The notes: generated by a model not told the origin, from the sequence alone. A stretch of DNA of 64,000 nucleotides from Calvatia gigantea (GCA_025093985.1 JACAAK010000014.1:868001-932000); one strand, 5' to 3'; shown: positions 47,201-58,753, counted from the first letter of the stretch. Translations and numbers: made by a program.

Positions 47201-49100
47201 GAGGCAGAGGCAGCGCGTACGCGCCAATGCCCCTCCGGATGAACATATCCGTGAGCGTAGAGCAAGGACTAACCATCCTGAATATGTGAGGCAAAGAGTT
47301 CGTGCTGAGCGGTATCCGCCACAACCCTTTGATTTACCTCCATTTCAGCTCCCTCCACGTCCGGAACTGCCGCCTATGCCTGAAAACAATGATCCAACAT
47401 CTCACGATGTAAATAACATGGACATTGAAAGGCTTGTCGCTGAGGGAGGAGTAAAGTTGATCGATTTCTTGATACAGACGGTACATAATACCACACACGG
47501 AGAGCCTGAAACTTTCTGTGACATGCTTAAGCTTCCTGAGCCTGTCAAGGCAAAATAGATGGCTGCGTGTATCGAGGAACTCGAAGCGTTGAAAAAACGC
47601 GGGGTATACGAACTAGTAGATCTTCCGAAAGGAAGGAGGACGGTTAAAAACCGTTGGGTATTCCTCGAAAAGTCTGATGGCCGCCTGCGAGCTCGCTTAG
47701 TTGCGAAGGGTTTCTCGCAGATCGAAGGCATCGACTATAACGAGCTTTTCTCACCAGTTGTCTGCTACGAGTCTGCGCGCGTAAGCTTTGCACTCGCTGC
47801 AATCCATGATTGGGATATGCATAGCGTTGACGTAAAAACTGCCTACTTATATGGCAAACTGGATGAGGAGATATACATGGAACAGCCCGAAGGGTTTCGA
47901 CTTCCCGGGCAGGAAGGAAAAGTATGGAGACTAAGACGAGCGATTTACGGCCTTAAACAAGCCGGTCGCCAGTGGTGGAAAGAATTGCATCAATCTATGA
48001 TTGAGCTGGGATTTACCTACTGCAAATCCGACTACGCTGTCTACTTTCACAGACATCTGAAAACAAAAGAGCTTGTAGTAGCCATTGTCTTCGTTGATGA
48101 CGTGAATTTCCTGGGAAAGAAAAACTCCTCCCTCCTCAACGAGTTGAAGGGAAAGTTCACTAAAAAGTGGGAATGCAGAGACCATGGTCCCTGTGAAGAA
48201 TTCCTTGGGATGAAAATCTCGAGGAATCGCTCCAAGCGTCAAATCTTCATCCAACAGGTGAAATACCTGGATAAGATCTTGCAGCGCTTCCAGGTTCCAC
48301 AGTCTGCCGCGGCTAAAACGCCATTACCAGCTGGCTTCCAGTTTGTAACGAACAAGGAAACTGCATCGCACCCCTTCCGTCAAAAGTACCAACAATTGGT
48401 TGGATCTTTAATGTACTTGATGATCGGTACTAGGCCCGACATAGCCTTTGCCGTAGTTAAGCTGGCGCAATATGCCGCTAACCCCGCACCTGAGCACTAT
48501 CGCGCTGGAATTCATGTATTAAAGTACTTGTCTATGACAAGGAACTATGCATTGAAATATGAAGGCGATACTGGGAAATCTGCGGTGACGCTGGAATGCC
48601 TAAGTGACTCGGACTGGGCTCAAGATACAGAAACCCACCGATCTGTTTCGGGAAACGTTTGTATGATCGCGTCCGGTGCTGTAACCTGGACTTCGCGGCG
48701 ACAAAAGACGGTTTCATTATCGTCCACCGAGGCGGAATACAAAGAACTGTCTGACGCTTCACGACAAGTGAAATGGCTGTCACAGCTTCTGGAGGAGCTC
48801 AAGATTGAGCACCCAACTCCTATTCTCTACGGCGACAACGATGGGTCCAAATTTTGGACTGAAAATCCCATTGTTGAAAAATGGTCGAAGCACGTGGATA
48901 TTCATTACCACTATGTGCGAGAATTAGTCGAGGAGGGTATTATTGTTATTGGTGATGTGTCTTCACAAGACAATCCCGCCGATATCTTTACAAAGAATCT
49001 TGGCGTAACCAAAATCAATCTCTTCCGCCCTGAGCTTGGACTGATTTTCAGTTCCGATATCGAAGCATGGGATAAAACCGCTCGATCGATGAAACGTTAA
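43329..49100 (+). pseudogene. gag-pol: Copia gag-pol polyprotein, four stop codons
   Basis: One frame from MSKPAPAPQGF. Gag holds a UBN2/retrotran-gag-like region (RALGLIEATLPNSMLKHSA, ALWSQLQGQYG) and then a long Gln run and a KKRRWRPRGKGKGKGKEGG basic tract; no CCHC knuckle is seen. The protease DSGAS is at 45339. The GAG-pre-integrase zinc region is DWHRRMGHPS...CDGCAKGK. Integrase DDE residues lie at about 45966, 46152 and 46260. RT has FVDD at 48090-48101. RNase H has LSDSDWAQD, STEAEYKEL and YGDND. Stops are TAG 43434, TGA 44085, TGA 44976 and TAG 47556, each explained by one C-to-T change in CAG or CGA. Reversal was not tested. The stop at 47556 separates integrase from RT. Confidence 0.9.
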
Positions 49101-49116
49101 TCTCCCTCCTTCAAGT

Positions 49117-49125
49117 GAGGAGGAG
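49117..49125 (+). promoter_or_regulatory. Copia polypurine tract
   Basis: GAGGAGGAG directly before the 3' LTR, the expected place for plus-strand priming. Confidence 0.7.
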
Positions 49126-49533
49126 TGTTGAATCTCGATCCGTACCACTACGTTGGTTCAATCTATTTATAGCTGAAACGGGTTCTTGAGTACTTCACTC
49201 TTGAAGAGAGATAACAAACAATGTACTAGACCGCACTCTAGATTGCAGGTCATGGTCTATTAAATAGAACAATGTACGCAGTATGCTCTGTATATGCTAC
49301 TGGCAGATAAGACCTCACCTGTATTAGGTAGAACGGCGCACAGACCAGAGACATTAGATATATAAGACCTATATAGTATGCGTATATTCTTTAGACAATC
49401 CAGTCTACTATTTGCCCACCATTCCTCTAAGATATCCACTAGCAACAGTCTATAATGCACATCTCAACAAACCCAGTGAGTACGACTCCCCTCCGCCACT
49501 AGCGCAAGCTACCGTGGTGTACTCGTCTTAACA
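49126..49533 (+). repeat. Copia 3' LTR
   Basis: 408 bp. It differs from the 5' LTR at six sites, all transitions, and is followed by ACACC and the remainder of the F 3' LTR. Confidence 0.95.
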
Positions 49534-49721
49534 ACACCGACCTCACCAGATGTTTCATGTAGTTACTCCATCTATTCAACTAGATGGCCTTCCTGTATTT
49601 AAGCATACATACATCCATTGTATTCAGTATGCTTAACCACCTTGGTTCCTCTCCCCTTACTTGCCCTCAAGTCTTAAGCCTAAGTTGCAACCTGAGGTAA
49701 ACTCAGACTAAGGTCATAACA

Positions 49722-51225
49722 GATCATTGATCTAGATAATTACTCTCTAGAGTTGAGTCATTTATGTATATGACATCATTGCTTTATATATGAATGGACA
49801 ATGTGCTATTACAACTCATATGCAGTCATTTGTTGTAATAATGAGTGTTTTCCATGCTATAGAACACTGTTGTGTGTAGCCACAGTATACTCTATATATG
49901 CTACTAGTAGATAGTAATTTCTCTGTAACCAGGTCAGAGGGTTTTGTCCCAGAAACTTTTATACATATATAAGTAGGCACAATATGTCATATATTTCTTT
50001 AGTCAATCTGGTCTTCTACAGTCAAGTCTGTTTTAAGCCATAGCCCTTGGTGCCCATGGTAAGCTATAAGTTAAGAGGGAGTATAGGTTTCTGAAGAAGG
50101 TGCTTAATACCTTGAATAAAATTAATTAAAAATCATAAAATAATCTATGATGCAGAGTCCTATCCAATGAGAGAATGAAATGTAAATAAGTGGCTTTACA
50201 GTTGTAAATATCAAGAAGAGAAGTGTCCTTTAAGTTTTCTACCCATTCCTTGCAGATATCATGACTAGGCTTGGGTAGCAAACCTTCCAATAATCTAGAG
50301 TATGGTTGGGAAGTAGTTCCATGGTAATCCTTGAGGAGCACAGCTGCTTGAAGCAATTCCAGACAATCCACAACAACACCATCAGGCAATGAGTTATCTA
50401 TCTTCTGTACAGATACCTGGTAATCACCCAGAATCTTTTTTCCAGAGTCTCCGGAAATGTCAGCTCAGGGGGCATGATGGAACACAGTCCAAAAGAAATT
50501 TCTGACTTTTTGTAGCTACTCAGCATTACTTTTCCTGGCTAAATCTAACTGTGGTGAATGTTGTTGACTCATTTTAGGCTATAGCTCAACCAAAAGTGGC
50601 CGATCAAACTTGACAAATAGGGTTGGATTACTATATTAGGACATGGGCGCTATGGGTTTCCACTGATGAGACCTATGGGTTACTGAGTAGCACAGAGTAT
50701 GGGTTTATACAGTGACACCCCCGCGAACCAACTTGGTGGATGGAAAAAGCTATGGACTAAGAGAGAGTATAGGTTATTACAGGTATGGGTTATATCAGAG
50801 TCGACTGTATACTACTTTGCTTTCAACTCTTATGCTCTAAGCCTTACCAGCCCACCCAACCTACTTCTAACACAAGTATGTAATGGCTATCCTCCTCTAC
50901 TGCTATAGTACTGCTAGGTAGTTGTCTCAACAGGAATGACAATGTAGCAGGTAGCAGACGGTGACATCACTTGTTCTGAAACACTCTAGTGGGCCCTTGG
51001 CACAAATAACCCTTGATGACAGGCCGCGCGTCTGCTGAGGTTGATGTCCGGGGTGGTCAAAGATAACAACGCCACGGCTAGCCGGAGCACTCATCCTAAC
51101 ATCTGGCCATAAACGGGTCCGATGTGGATAACACAGTTGAATTGTGCTGATTGATACCACTACGCCGCAATGACTCACTTCAACAGCTCTGAGATCCGAG
51201 CGTTGGACGTTGAACAGCGACAGTC
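49722..51225. other. Boundary zone with decayed repeats, no intact gene
   Basis: 49860-50030 is a diverged relative of the Copia LTR (CAGTATACTCTATATATGC, then ATATTTCTTTAGTCAATCTGG). On the minus strand 50572-50126 reads as a broken protein (MSQQHSPQLDLARKSNAE ... GVVVDCLELLQAAVLL ... ICKEWVENLKDTSLLDIY) with two stops and no family I recognise. 50709-50811 may be a small TA-flanked transposon remnant. From about 50930 base composition rises to that of the gene region. Confidence 0.5.
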
Positions 51226-51954
51226 ATGGCAGACTTCAGTGAGAGTTTCAGCTTTCCCGTCCCCCCAACTCTCGAAAACGCTCGTCTCAAACTCGTACCA
51301 TGGGACCCTTCACTCCATTCATCTAACTACGTTCAACAAATCAGACCCCATCCCGAGCTGTTCAACTATCTACCATTTGGACCATTTGATTCCCGCAAAA
51401 CATTTGATTCTTGGTACGAAGAAGTTGTTCAAACTAAGACCGCCCAAATCGCCTTCGCCGTCTTTGACAAAACTCAAGGGAGTGTCAATGGGGGGTTTGC
51501 AGGGATGATAGGCTTGCTCAACGCCTCACCGGAGCACCTCTCAGTCGAAACTGGGTTTTTGACCATCCTTCCTACCTTTCACCACACGCACGTCTCGTCC
51601 AATGCGGTCGGCCTTTTGTTGCACTGGCTGTTGAACCCTCCTATCCCCACCTCCGACCCGCTCGATGGTCGAACAGGCTTGGGACTACGGAGAGTTTATT
51701 GGAGTGCAAACACATTTAATGCCCGAAGTATCACACTAGCCCAAAGGTTGGGGATGAAATTGGAGGCCATCTTTCGATGGGATCGCGTTCTACCTGCTAA
51801 TCGCGTCAATTTCGCAAAGAAGGAGAAAGTGAGGCAAGGGGATCCCAGGGAAGAACAACCTGGAAGAGATACGGCACGATTGGCGATCTGTTGGGACGAG
51901 TGGATTGCCGGTGGGAGAGACAAGGTTGACAAGGTCATGCAATGGATCAGCTGA
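51226..51954 (+). CDS. GNAT-family N-acetyltransferase (RimJ/RimL-like)
   Basis: A single-exon protein of 242 residues. It matches the acetyltransferase-3 type: beta-strand 1 near residues 18-25 (ARLKLVPW); a central FLTILPTFHHTHVSSNAVGLLLHWLL segment at the acetyl-CoA binding motif A position (about 108-133); and the typical RVYWSANTFNARSITLAQRLGMKLEAIFRW C-terminal motif (about 152-181). The family moves acetyl from acetyl-CoA to an amine, a protein N-terminus or small molecule; the substrate here is unknown. The ATG at 51226 was chosen because the motif set starts soon after it and no splice site is needed. Stop TGA. It is the first intact host gene right of the repeat nest, and is probably cytosolic, with no targeting signal seen. 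Confidence 0.85.
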   Translation: MADFSESFSFPVPPTLENARLKLVPWDPSLHSSNYVQQIRPHPELFNYLPFGPFDSRKTFDSWYEEVVQTKTAQIAFAVFDKTQGSVNGGFAGMIGLLNASPEHLSVETGFLTILPTFHHTHVSSNAVGLLLHWLLNPPIPTSDPLDGRTGLGLRRVYWSANTFNARSITLAQRLGMKLEAIFRWDRVLPANRVNFAKKEKVRQGDPREEQPGRDTARLAICWDEWIAGGRDKVDKVMQWIS

Positions 51955-52195
51955 GGAATGCGGTTGGTAATAGTTGGTAATCATAGTAAATTTATGCGTA
52001 AAGCCCCACTGGCCAATACATGCGTCACACAAGATGATCTCTGGATCTCTTCCGGTTAATCACCGCTTGTCTTCGATGACCACGGCAGATCTCCAAATGC
52101 CATTATTAAGGTGATGGGCGTGGCGTAATAAGAAGGCCGTTCAGCTGACCTATAGGACAGGACTCTCCTTACTCCTGCCGTCCTGAAGGAAAAAC

Positions 52196-53176
52196 ATGGC
52201 TACAGACACCTTCACCAAGTATGAATCCCGCTTTACGAAATCAGTGGACGGGACAGAGATCTACGCCGATGCACCTGGGAATCGTTCTCCAGCAAGTTCT
52301 CCAGTCATCGTTCTGATTCATGGATCATCTGTGGTCAAGGCCGCATTCGGCCCTATCCTTGAGGATCCCCCGGTGGACCTCGGGTGCGTTTCTGGTGGGT
52401 TCACCCCAGGGTGTTAAGGCGACGTAGCCGAGCTTAATGAGGTCCGATATGATGTCTGTGGACATGGCAGGAGCGGGAAGCCACAGATGATTGATGAAGC
52501 ATGGAAGTCGAAACGTATCTCAGAGGATTTCGAAGCTGTATGCAAAGAGTTTGATATCAAGAAAGCATTTGTCCTAGGATGGAGTGTCGGATGTACGTCA
52601 AGTTACCGACATTTCGCTCAGAAGAAAGATCTCATCTTTTTCAGCTTCGCACTTTGTGGACATCTCGACCTATAACACTTCAGTTACTACCCCAGGTCTG
52701 CTTAATGTGGTGGGTGTGGTTTACCTCGAACCATCCATCATCGGACGCACCGTTAACCACCAAAACTTCGGGGTCTTAAAAACTTAGTTAACCCGCCCTC
52801 CTTCGATGCTTTCCAGCAGGCGATACTTGATTTCCTTCATCTGTTCCCAGAAACGCTTTTTCCAGAACTGTTCCGGGTTGTGTTGGAAGGAATCATCCTC
52901 CAACTGCGCTCAGTAGCTGCGAGACTGAACAGTCGGTCCCAAAACCCAGAGAGGCTCTTGCAGGAGGCACGAAAAGGAAACCTACCTATGCTAGTTTTGA
53001 CCGGTGGTAAAGGCAAAATACTGAATGCTGAGGGCTTAAAGGGTGTGATTCGGGAATTGGGGCCGCAGAAATGCACGTACAATCAGTTAGAAAAGGCTGA
53101 CCACATGCCATCGGCCTCTTGCCCGGAGGCCTTCAGGAACACGGTGTTGAAATGGGTGGGAGCGAGCCACTCCTAG
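52196..53176 (+). pseudogene. Alpha/beta-hydrolase paralogue, decayed
   Basis: It parallels the intact gene 0.6 kb downstream. MATDTFTKYESRFTKSVDGTEIYAD and VIVLIHGSS come first, then (after a probable 52373-52441 intron) VRYDVCGHGRSGKP and SEDFEAVCKEFDIKKAFVLGWSVG. A damaged splice region follows, then DISTYNTSVTTPGLLNVVG, a frameshift near 52780, and EGIILQLRSVAARL to TVLKWVGASHS. The nucleophile elbow (GWSVG) and His (ADHMPS) remain. The catalytic Asp of the paralogue (GGKDKL) is Gly (GGKGKI), and several residues before VRYD are missing. The second intron donor is also altered. An expressed but inactive variant is possible; the frameshift makes a pseudogene more likely. Confidence 0.7.
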
Positions 53177-53814
53177 AAATGTTATGCAATACAAACGCCT
53201 TTGTTTCGTTATTGTGCAGCATTCCGCAAAGGCAAATCCCCCAAGGAGAAGCAACCAACGGGCCGCCGAAAAATATTCGCAAGATAGGCTGCCGGTGTAT
53301 AGCGGTTTGAGCGGTTAACATTAGACATTTTTGGACTGGCTTACTCGCAGTTGGAAATCTGGCATGGAAGTCTCTCCCGATGTGAACCTGACCAGGGTTA
53401 CAAACTTAGACCTATCATCATCTCCCATAATCTCTGCTTGTACGGTACACGTATCCCCTTGTAGGCTCCTGAGAACATCCATCTCTTCGTGTGATTTATG
53501 AGTACCCGTATATTTAGTTAGCTCTCGGGTTTGGGCACCTGAACAGATTGGTGGGGTTGGCTCTCCTGCCAAAATGTCCCGTTGTAAGTACTGACACCAT
53601 CACGCCACACCGGATATCCCAATCCGCTGGCCTCTGTCTTGCTTATTCAAGATGTTTTTTACCACCACGTCGTCCGCGGCAATGTAATTTAATGGGGTAA
53701 TACAGAAACACAAGAAGCATATGTGTGTGTCATATCAATGGGATAGGATGTATAAGTAGCGAAGGGACGGAAGACCCCCATTAAATCGCCCAGCTCCACA
53801 CGATACTGAACACC
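53177..53814. other. Intergenic, no gene seen
   Basis: A short minus-strand open stretch (53572-53321) has no recognisable features. Presumably this is the promoter region of the hydrolase gene. Confidence 0.5.
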
Positions 53815-54811
53815 ATGAATCACGAAGGCTACACCGTGTATGAGCCTCGCCTCGTCAATTCGGCGGACGGGACAAAGATATGCACGGATGCTGCTGGAAA
53901 TCGTGCCGCTGGTTGTCCGGTCATTGTGCTGATTCATGGCTTCTCTGCCATTAAGGAGGCTTTCGACCCCATGTTCGAGGACCTCAAATGGCTTCACCAT
54001 GCCTTCCTGGTAAGTGAGGATTTTTATATTGGATGGACCTGATTCAATTTTTCTGCCGTTCTTATGGTGCAGGTTCGCTATGACGCTCGGGGGTATGGAA
54101 GGAGCGGGAAGCCACTTGGAGATGAAGCTTGGGAATCCCATTGCCTGTCTGAAGACTTTGAGGCAGTTTGCAAAGAATTTGGGGTTCAAAAAGCGTTTGT
54201 CTTGGGTTGGAGTCTTGGAGGTATGACCAACGTCAGACCCTCACTTGAAGAGACGCCAATGACCACGATAACTTATAGGCGGGCAACTTGCCGATATCGT
54301 GACCCATGCCACATCTGTGGAGATCGCTGGCCTGATTAACGTTGAAGGTTTTGCGTATATCGATACAACACTTATTTACCGCGTCGCCGAGCCAGAAGCC
54401 ATGAGGATGTTAGAAATACTTACTCAACCTCCCTCAGTGGACGCATTTCAAGAAACTGCCTTGAATTTCGTTCGTTCGTGGTCCAATGCCATGTCTGAAG
54501 ATTTCTATCGAAAAATGCTCGAAGGTATCCTTCTGCAACCACGCGCAGTCGTTGGCGGACTGGTCACTCGAAAACAAGACGTGGAGAAATACCTGCGGGA
54601 AGCAAGAGAAGGAAAGCTGGATGCATTGGTGGTGAGAGGGGGGAAAGATAAACTGATCAGAGGGGAGGAACTCGAGGCAGTTTATAAGGAATTAGGTTGG
54701 AAGAAGTATATGTTGAAGCATCTGGACGAAGCTGACCACCTTCCGTGGGTTTCGAGTCCGGAGGAATTCTGTAACGCGGTGCTGGGATGGATGAAGGAGC
54801 GCCATGAATAA
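53815..54811 (+). CDS. Alpha/beta-hydrolase fold protein
   Basis: Three exons give 291 residues: 53815-54009, 54073-54220 and 54279-54811. The introns are 63 and 58 nt, GT-AG, with the reading frame kept across both. Visible hydrolase features are VIVLIHGFS with the oxyanion HG (about residue 42), VRYDARGYGRSGKP, the nucleophile elbow GWSLGG, the acidic residue in RGGKDKL, and the catalytic His in DEADHLPW near the C-terminus. The fold covers esterases, haloperoxidase-like and epoxide-type enzymes; the substrate cannot be named. It has no signal peptide. The upstream gene 52196-53176 is its broken tandem copy. Confidence 0.85.
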
Positions 54812-55655
54812 TGTATTTAAGACGGATCAGCGGGTGACAGCTAGAGGAGGTCTGAAATAATTGTGATTGATTGATCATCGGGAGATACCGTGCCTGTGCT
54901 GGACGCTTATCATAGTTACTCGGCCCTGGACCTGAGCTGCTCAGTTTTGTTAATTTACTGCTTTCCGCATCCATCCCGGGACGCCTAGACCTACCTTCGA
55001 ATGTTTCTTGCACAAATTGCCTTTAATAATGTCTGAACATAGATGTTGCCATCTCCCTTCCGCGCGTCACACTACACGCGGTTTTAACATGTTCTCCATT
55101 GAGGAAAACGCTCAAGGGTGGGGCGCCGAACGTTTACCTATTAATTAAATCCGTTCAAACATTGTCTTTCAGAAGGTGGCTGGCAACGGTGCAGTACTTT
55201 CCCGTCTTGCCTGTCACTCGGCCATGCGAGCGCCGGCTTGACGGGCGCTAACGTAGCCTTAAATGGAAATGGTGTTACAAAATGCCCGCACCAGCTCCTT
55301 GCGATCACAGCAAGTTGGACACAAATGCAGATGGTATTGTCCAGACCATATCCAATACTGAGTTTATCTGCACAACTCTGAAAGCTCAGTTAAGGTTGAC
55401 GAAATAGAAAGTCCGACCGAGTGCCTACGTATTTAGACATGGAACCATCTTTGCCAGCCGAACTCATCCTGCCGTTCCAAGCTTCTGGTCTTCTTTAGCA
55501 TCGCTCGTAATTCAATATTCAATTCTCTGACTAACACCCATTATTGTCATCTGCTTGCGCGCGATCTTTGCCTCCTAAGGTAAGCTGCTCCTCGGAGGAA
55601 GATCCACGTTACGCTCACCTGGATTATTGCACTTTTTCAGGGAGGATCAGTAACA
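54812..55655. other. Intergenic, nothing recognised
   Basis: No open frame with family features. It separates the hydrolase from the MED25-like gene and probably holds the promoter of the latter. Confidence 0.5.
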
Positions 55656-58192
55656 ATGCACGTGTCTAGGAAGCCCCAGCTGAAGTCCTTGACACCTCAC
55701 GAGAATGTGGGTGTGTTGCTTCTGGTTGAGAATTCCCTTGCCATGTCAAACATATGGAATGAGGTTCGGTACAAATACCTTGCACCCCTCGGCGCCACAT
55801 TGCAAACCTCGAATGGGGACCCCTCCTCATCGGTATGTCGGCAAGCTATATAAAAATTGTGTCTAGTTCGTTTGAATAACCCGGTTGCCGAAGATGACGA
55901 TTTTGCTAGAGAGTATGTCGGCTGAATCTGCGGGTCGTGTCCGGACCGTCCCGCGACGGTGCAGCAGTTTTAGCAGTGCCTTAGGAAGCGTGAGGTTCTG
56001 CCCCAATCCGCACAATGCGATCACGGATGAGTTAATCAGTCAGAGCATCGATGTATGTGGTGGCATCAGAGCGTACTTGCGCCGCTAATGACCCTATCAA
56101 ATAGGTGTTATCCTCGGTTCGCATTCCAGGACACCCATCAACACTCCACCTTGTTATTGTAGCCGCAAGTCCAGTATGCCCTGAAATAAAAGCGTGTGCT
56201 CAATCGAGTGGCCGCAGTCCCGAAATATCTTGGTGGAACAAGCAGGCTTGCCAATTGAGGGAGGTAATACATGCGCTGAGCGTCACACCCACCATTATAT
56301 ATGAAATCCTCAACCCATGGCTATTTGACAGGCCGGTATACAGTTCCACTTAGTCCGCCGACCGAATCAAGACACGGCTGGGATCGAATTACTTTTTAAC
56401 GCTGTGGTGAGGGTTGTTTGGTCAGCTTTCCCAACCGGAACGCTATGCCCCCGCGTGGGCAACACTCACACTGGCTCCTGTGGCTCGGCAGATGAAATTG
56501 CAAAATATTGCAACAAGGAAGCTACAGCCACCTCCTATTTCGGCATCCCGAGAGGAGTTAATTGGCAGGACGGAGATGGAAGTTCGCTTAGCCGTACCAA
56601 AACCGGGGGGTAATACAGGTGGCGCGAATTTACGAATGGAAGAAGGTGAGCAGGTGCTCCTCTGGCTGAATCCACCCTCTATATACTTGGGACTAATCGT
56701 CATGACGATTAATGCTCGGCTCGGGATTCTTATTCACAAGTTGCAGGTCCGTCGACGAACAATGTACGTAAGGCGACCAAAAGTCCGCTCGCTCGTAGTA
56801 GGCTCCGGGCTTAATTGTTATAATTCGCAGGGTGGTCGGTTTGGTGCGGTTCATGGTAGCGGAGTTTCTGGAGACCCTTCTAGGCAGGCTCCCCATCGGA
56901 TATTACTCTCCAGGCATGACCCCTTTGCCACTACCATTCCTTCCTCATCGAATATTTCGACCAAGCCAACAAGGTCTCTCAGCATCGTCGCTCGGTTACA
57001 AGAAGTCCATGGACTGACGAAGAAGAAGTTATATGGACCGACTGATCGCCCACAAGTCCGCACCCCATTTTTCAAAGAAGAGCGGGTGGGGGACACGCCT
57101 CCACAGACACCCCTACCGCCCCTCATCCCACCCGAGGTCCAAGAATACATCAAACAAAATTATCCGCTCCCAAGTTCGGGCGGGAAGGCTCAGACGAGGT
57201 CTACCAAAGAAAGGAAAGGTCGCTTGGCACAGCGCAACGCAACAAGTCCACCACGCGCTTCCAGGAGGGAGAAGAAACCACTTACGCCTGATCACTCGCT
57301 CGCTTTTCCTTCGTCCACCCACCGCACCGCTCCACTCGCCCAGATTTCCCCGGCCACTCGACCTGTCGTTTCCCCGACCGACCCAACTATTAATAATACC
57401 CTCATAGGGCCTTCAGTCAACCCGTCTAACTGCGCACAAGGCCTGAGCCACCACCCGCGCCCAAACGACCCCCGTCCAGCCCCAAGTGGCACACAGACAC
57501 AGCAACCCCGGTTCTTAGCAAGTCCCCCTTCACCACCCAGAGTCGATTACCTTCCTTACGCTTGCAAATTGCCGACAAATGACCCCGTGAGCACATATAT
57601 TGGACCCAATGTGTCACCCCTGGAAGCAACCACGCCCAGTCCACGCACCGGCGAAATGGGCTCGCCATTTCAGTCTCACGTCCAATCGAGTGCTGTTGAC
57701 GCCTGGGCCCAGCTTGACCCCTTCAGCGTCCCTCCCTTTCCGCCCCGATGGTGCGATTATCAAGGGACCACTCTACCATCCTCAGCTTCTGGCGCCTATG
57801 GTGAAGGCGGCGGCCGCGCAGGGGGAGAACAATTCTATTCGACTGAACCTTACTTCCCATTCACTGAGTTACTCTATCCTGGTCACCCAAACCCCAATAC
57901 CGAGTATATGTCTATATCGCCAGTTGCCGCGGGGACAAGCCCTACGAACACTGCAATATCAGTTGGCAGTTGTGGGACCGATGGTACGAGCGTTAATGCG
58001 GAAGTGACATTAGCGTCTCAGCCACTCGGCCTCAATAATGTACTGGTGGCTGGCACTGAGCCACTGCCCCAATTCTATCCTTCCTCATCCAGTAGCCTTT
58101 CGGCGATGATTAATCCAAGGATCGACGTATGCTCGCCCAGTGGTGGCGGTAATAGTGCAGGTTCGGTGTATCACCCCCCCGAAGGTATGTAG
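55656..58192 (+). CDS. Probable MED25-like VWA-domain protein, multi-exon, limits uncertain
   Basis: The first exon (55656 to about 55832) encodes VGVLLLVENSLAMSNIWNEVRYKYLAPL, which resembles the start of the Mediator subunit 25 VWA domain (the human protein has a similar FVIEGTA...YLLP run). Farther on, LHLVIVAASPVCPEI and REVIHALSVTPT (56105-56353) fit the later VWA strands, and FCPNPHNAITDELI (about 55995) fits between. Exon joints between 55833 and 56413 are unclear. A continuous 592-codon frame (56414-58192) follows; its N-terminal part is globular-looking and residues 180-592 are Pro/Ser/Thr-rich and probably disordered. MED25 links activators to the Mediator tail. An alternative is two genes, with the long frame separate. 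The identity rests on short motifs only. Confidence 0.45.
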
Positions 58193-58753
58193 TGAATTGT
58201 ATATACGATGGCTATTTTTCCCTGGGTCTCCATGCTTTAGGCATTTTGTTCGGATGTCAATGACTTATTTATGTACAACGACGGGGATGCCGACATAAAA
58301 CCCGTGAAATCACGCAATCGTAGGGCCAGACTCCACTTGAATTATCAAATCTTCGCCCAGGTATTTACGACAATCTAATGGCGGTGAACATGAGTCCCTT
58401 GCGACCACTGTACATTCCCTGTGACGCAGGAATGTTCAGGAACTTCAATGAACGATGACAATGTTCCATTTATTAGTCCCGCACGCTAGCCTGGCGCTTT
58501 CGCCTCAAGCCGCTACGCTAATCACCGGCTAACCCAAACTAACCAGCCCGACTAGCCTGACCGGGTTAAGTCCCCGGTTTCAAGCTTCAGGGTCATTCCT
58601 AGGCTGTGCTTTGTCAGGTCCTCGTGGATTGCATAAGGCCTCGTAAGGTTTCGTACAATGAAGATCCACCATATATAACTTATGCGGGAAAGTAGGACAG
58701 ACGACACAACATCAACATCAATATCTCCTCTAATAGCTCAATCCAAGAGCAAG
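58193..58753. other. Convergent 3' intergenic region
   Basis: Lies between the ends of the MED25-like gene (+) and PRP46 (-). No open frame or repeat of note was seen. Confidence 0.5.

Larger units (their letters stand above)
42723..49533 (+). mobile_element. Full-length Ty1/Copia element in the 3' LTR of F
   Basis: 6.8 kb with 408-bp LTRs (42723-43130 and 49126-49533), flanked by the perfect duplication ACACC (42718-42722 and 49534-49538). The LTRs differ at six positions, all transitions. One polyprotein frame of 1,924 codons spans 43329-49100 without a frameshift but with four stops. It is the youngest insertion at this spot, since it cuts the F LTR. Confidence 0.95.
36608..49721 (+). mobile_element. 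Family A chromovirus F, 5' LTR truncated, 3' LTR split by Copia
   Basis: The 5' LTR 36608-36828 lacks its first ~90 bp. Gag (36911-38068), pol (38100-41574) and the 3' ORF (41588-42580) follow. The 3' LTR is 42599-42722 plus 49534-49721. Removing the Copia and one ACACC restores a ~307-bp LTR. Coding regions carry more transitions than B and few CpG, so F is older than B. Confidence 0.9.

Noticed and set aside
57033..57668. Several Pro/Arg-rich ORFs on both strands inside the MED25-like gene
   Set aside because: They are shadows of the long plus-strand frame 56414-58192 in GC-rich, low-complexity sequence.
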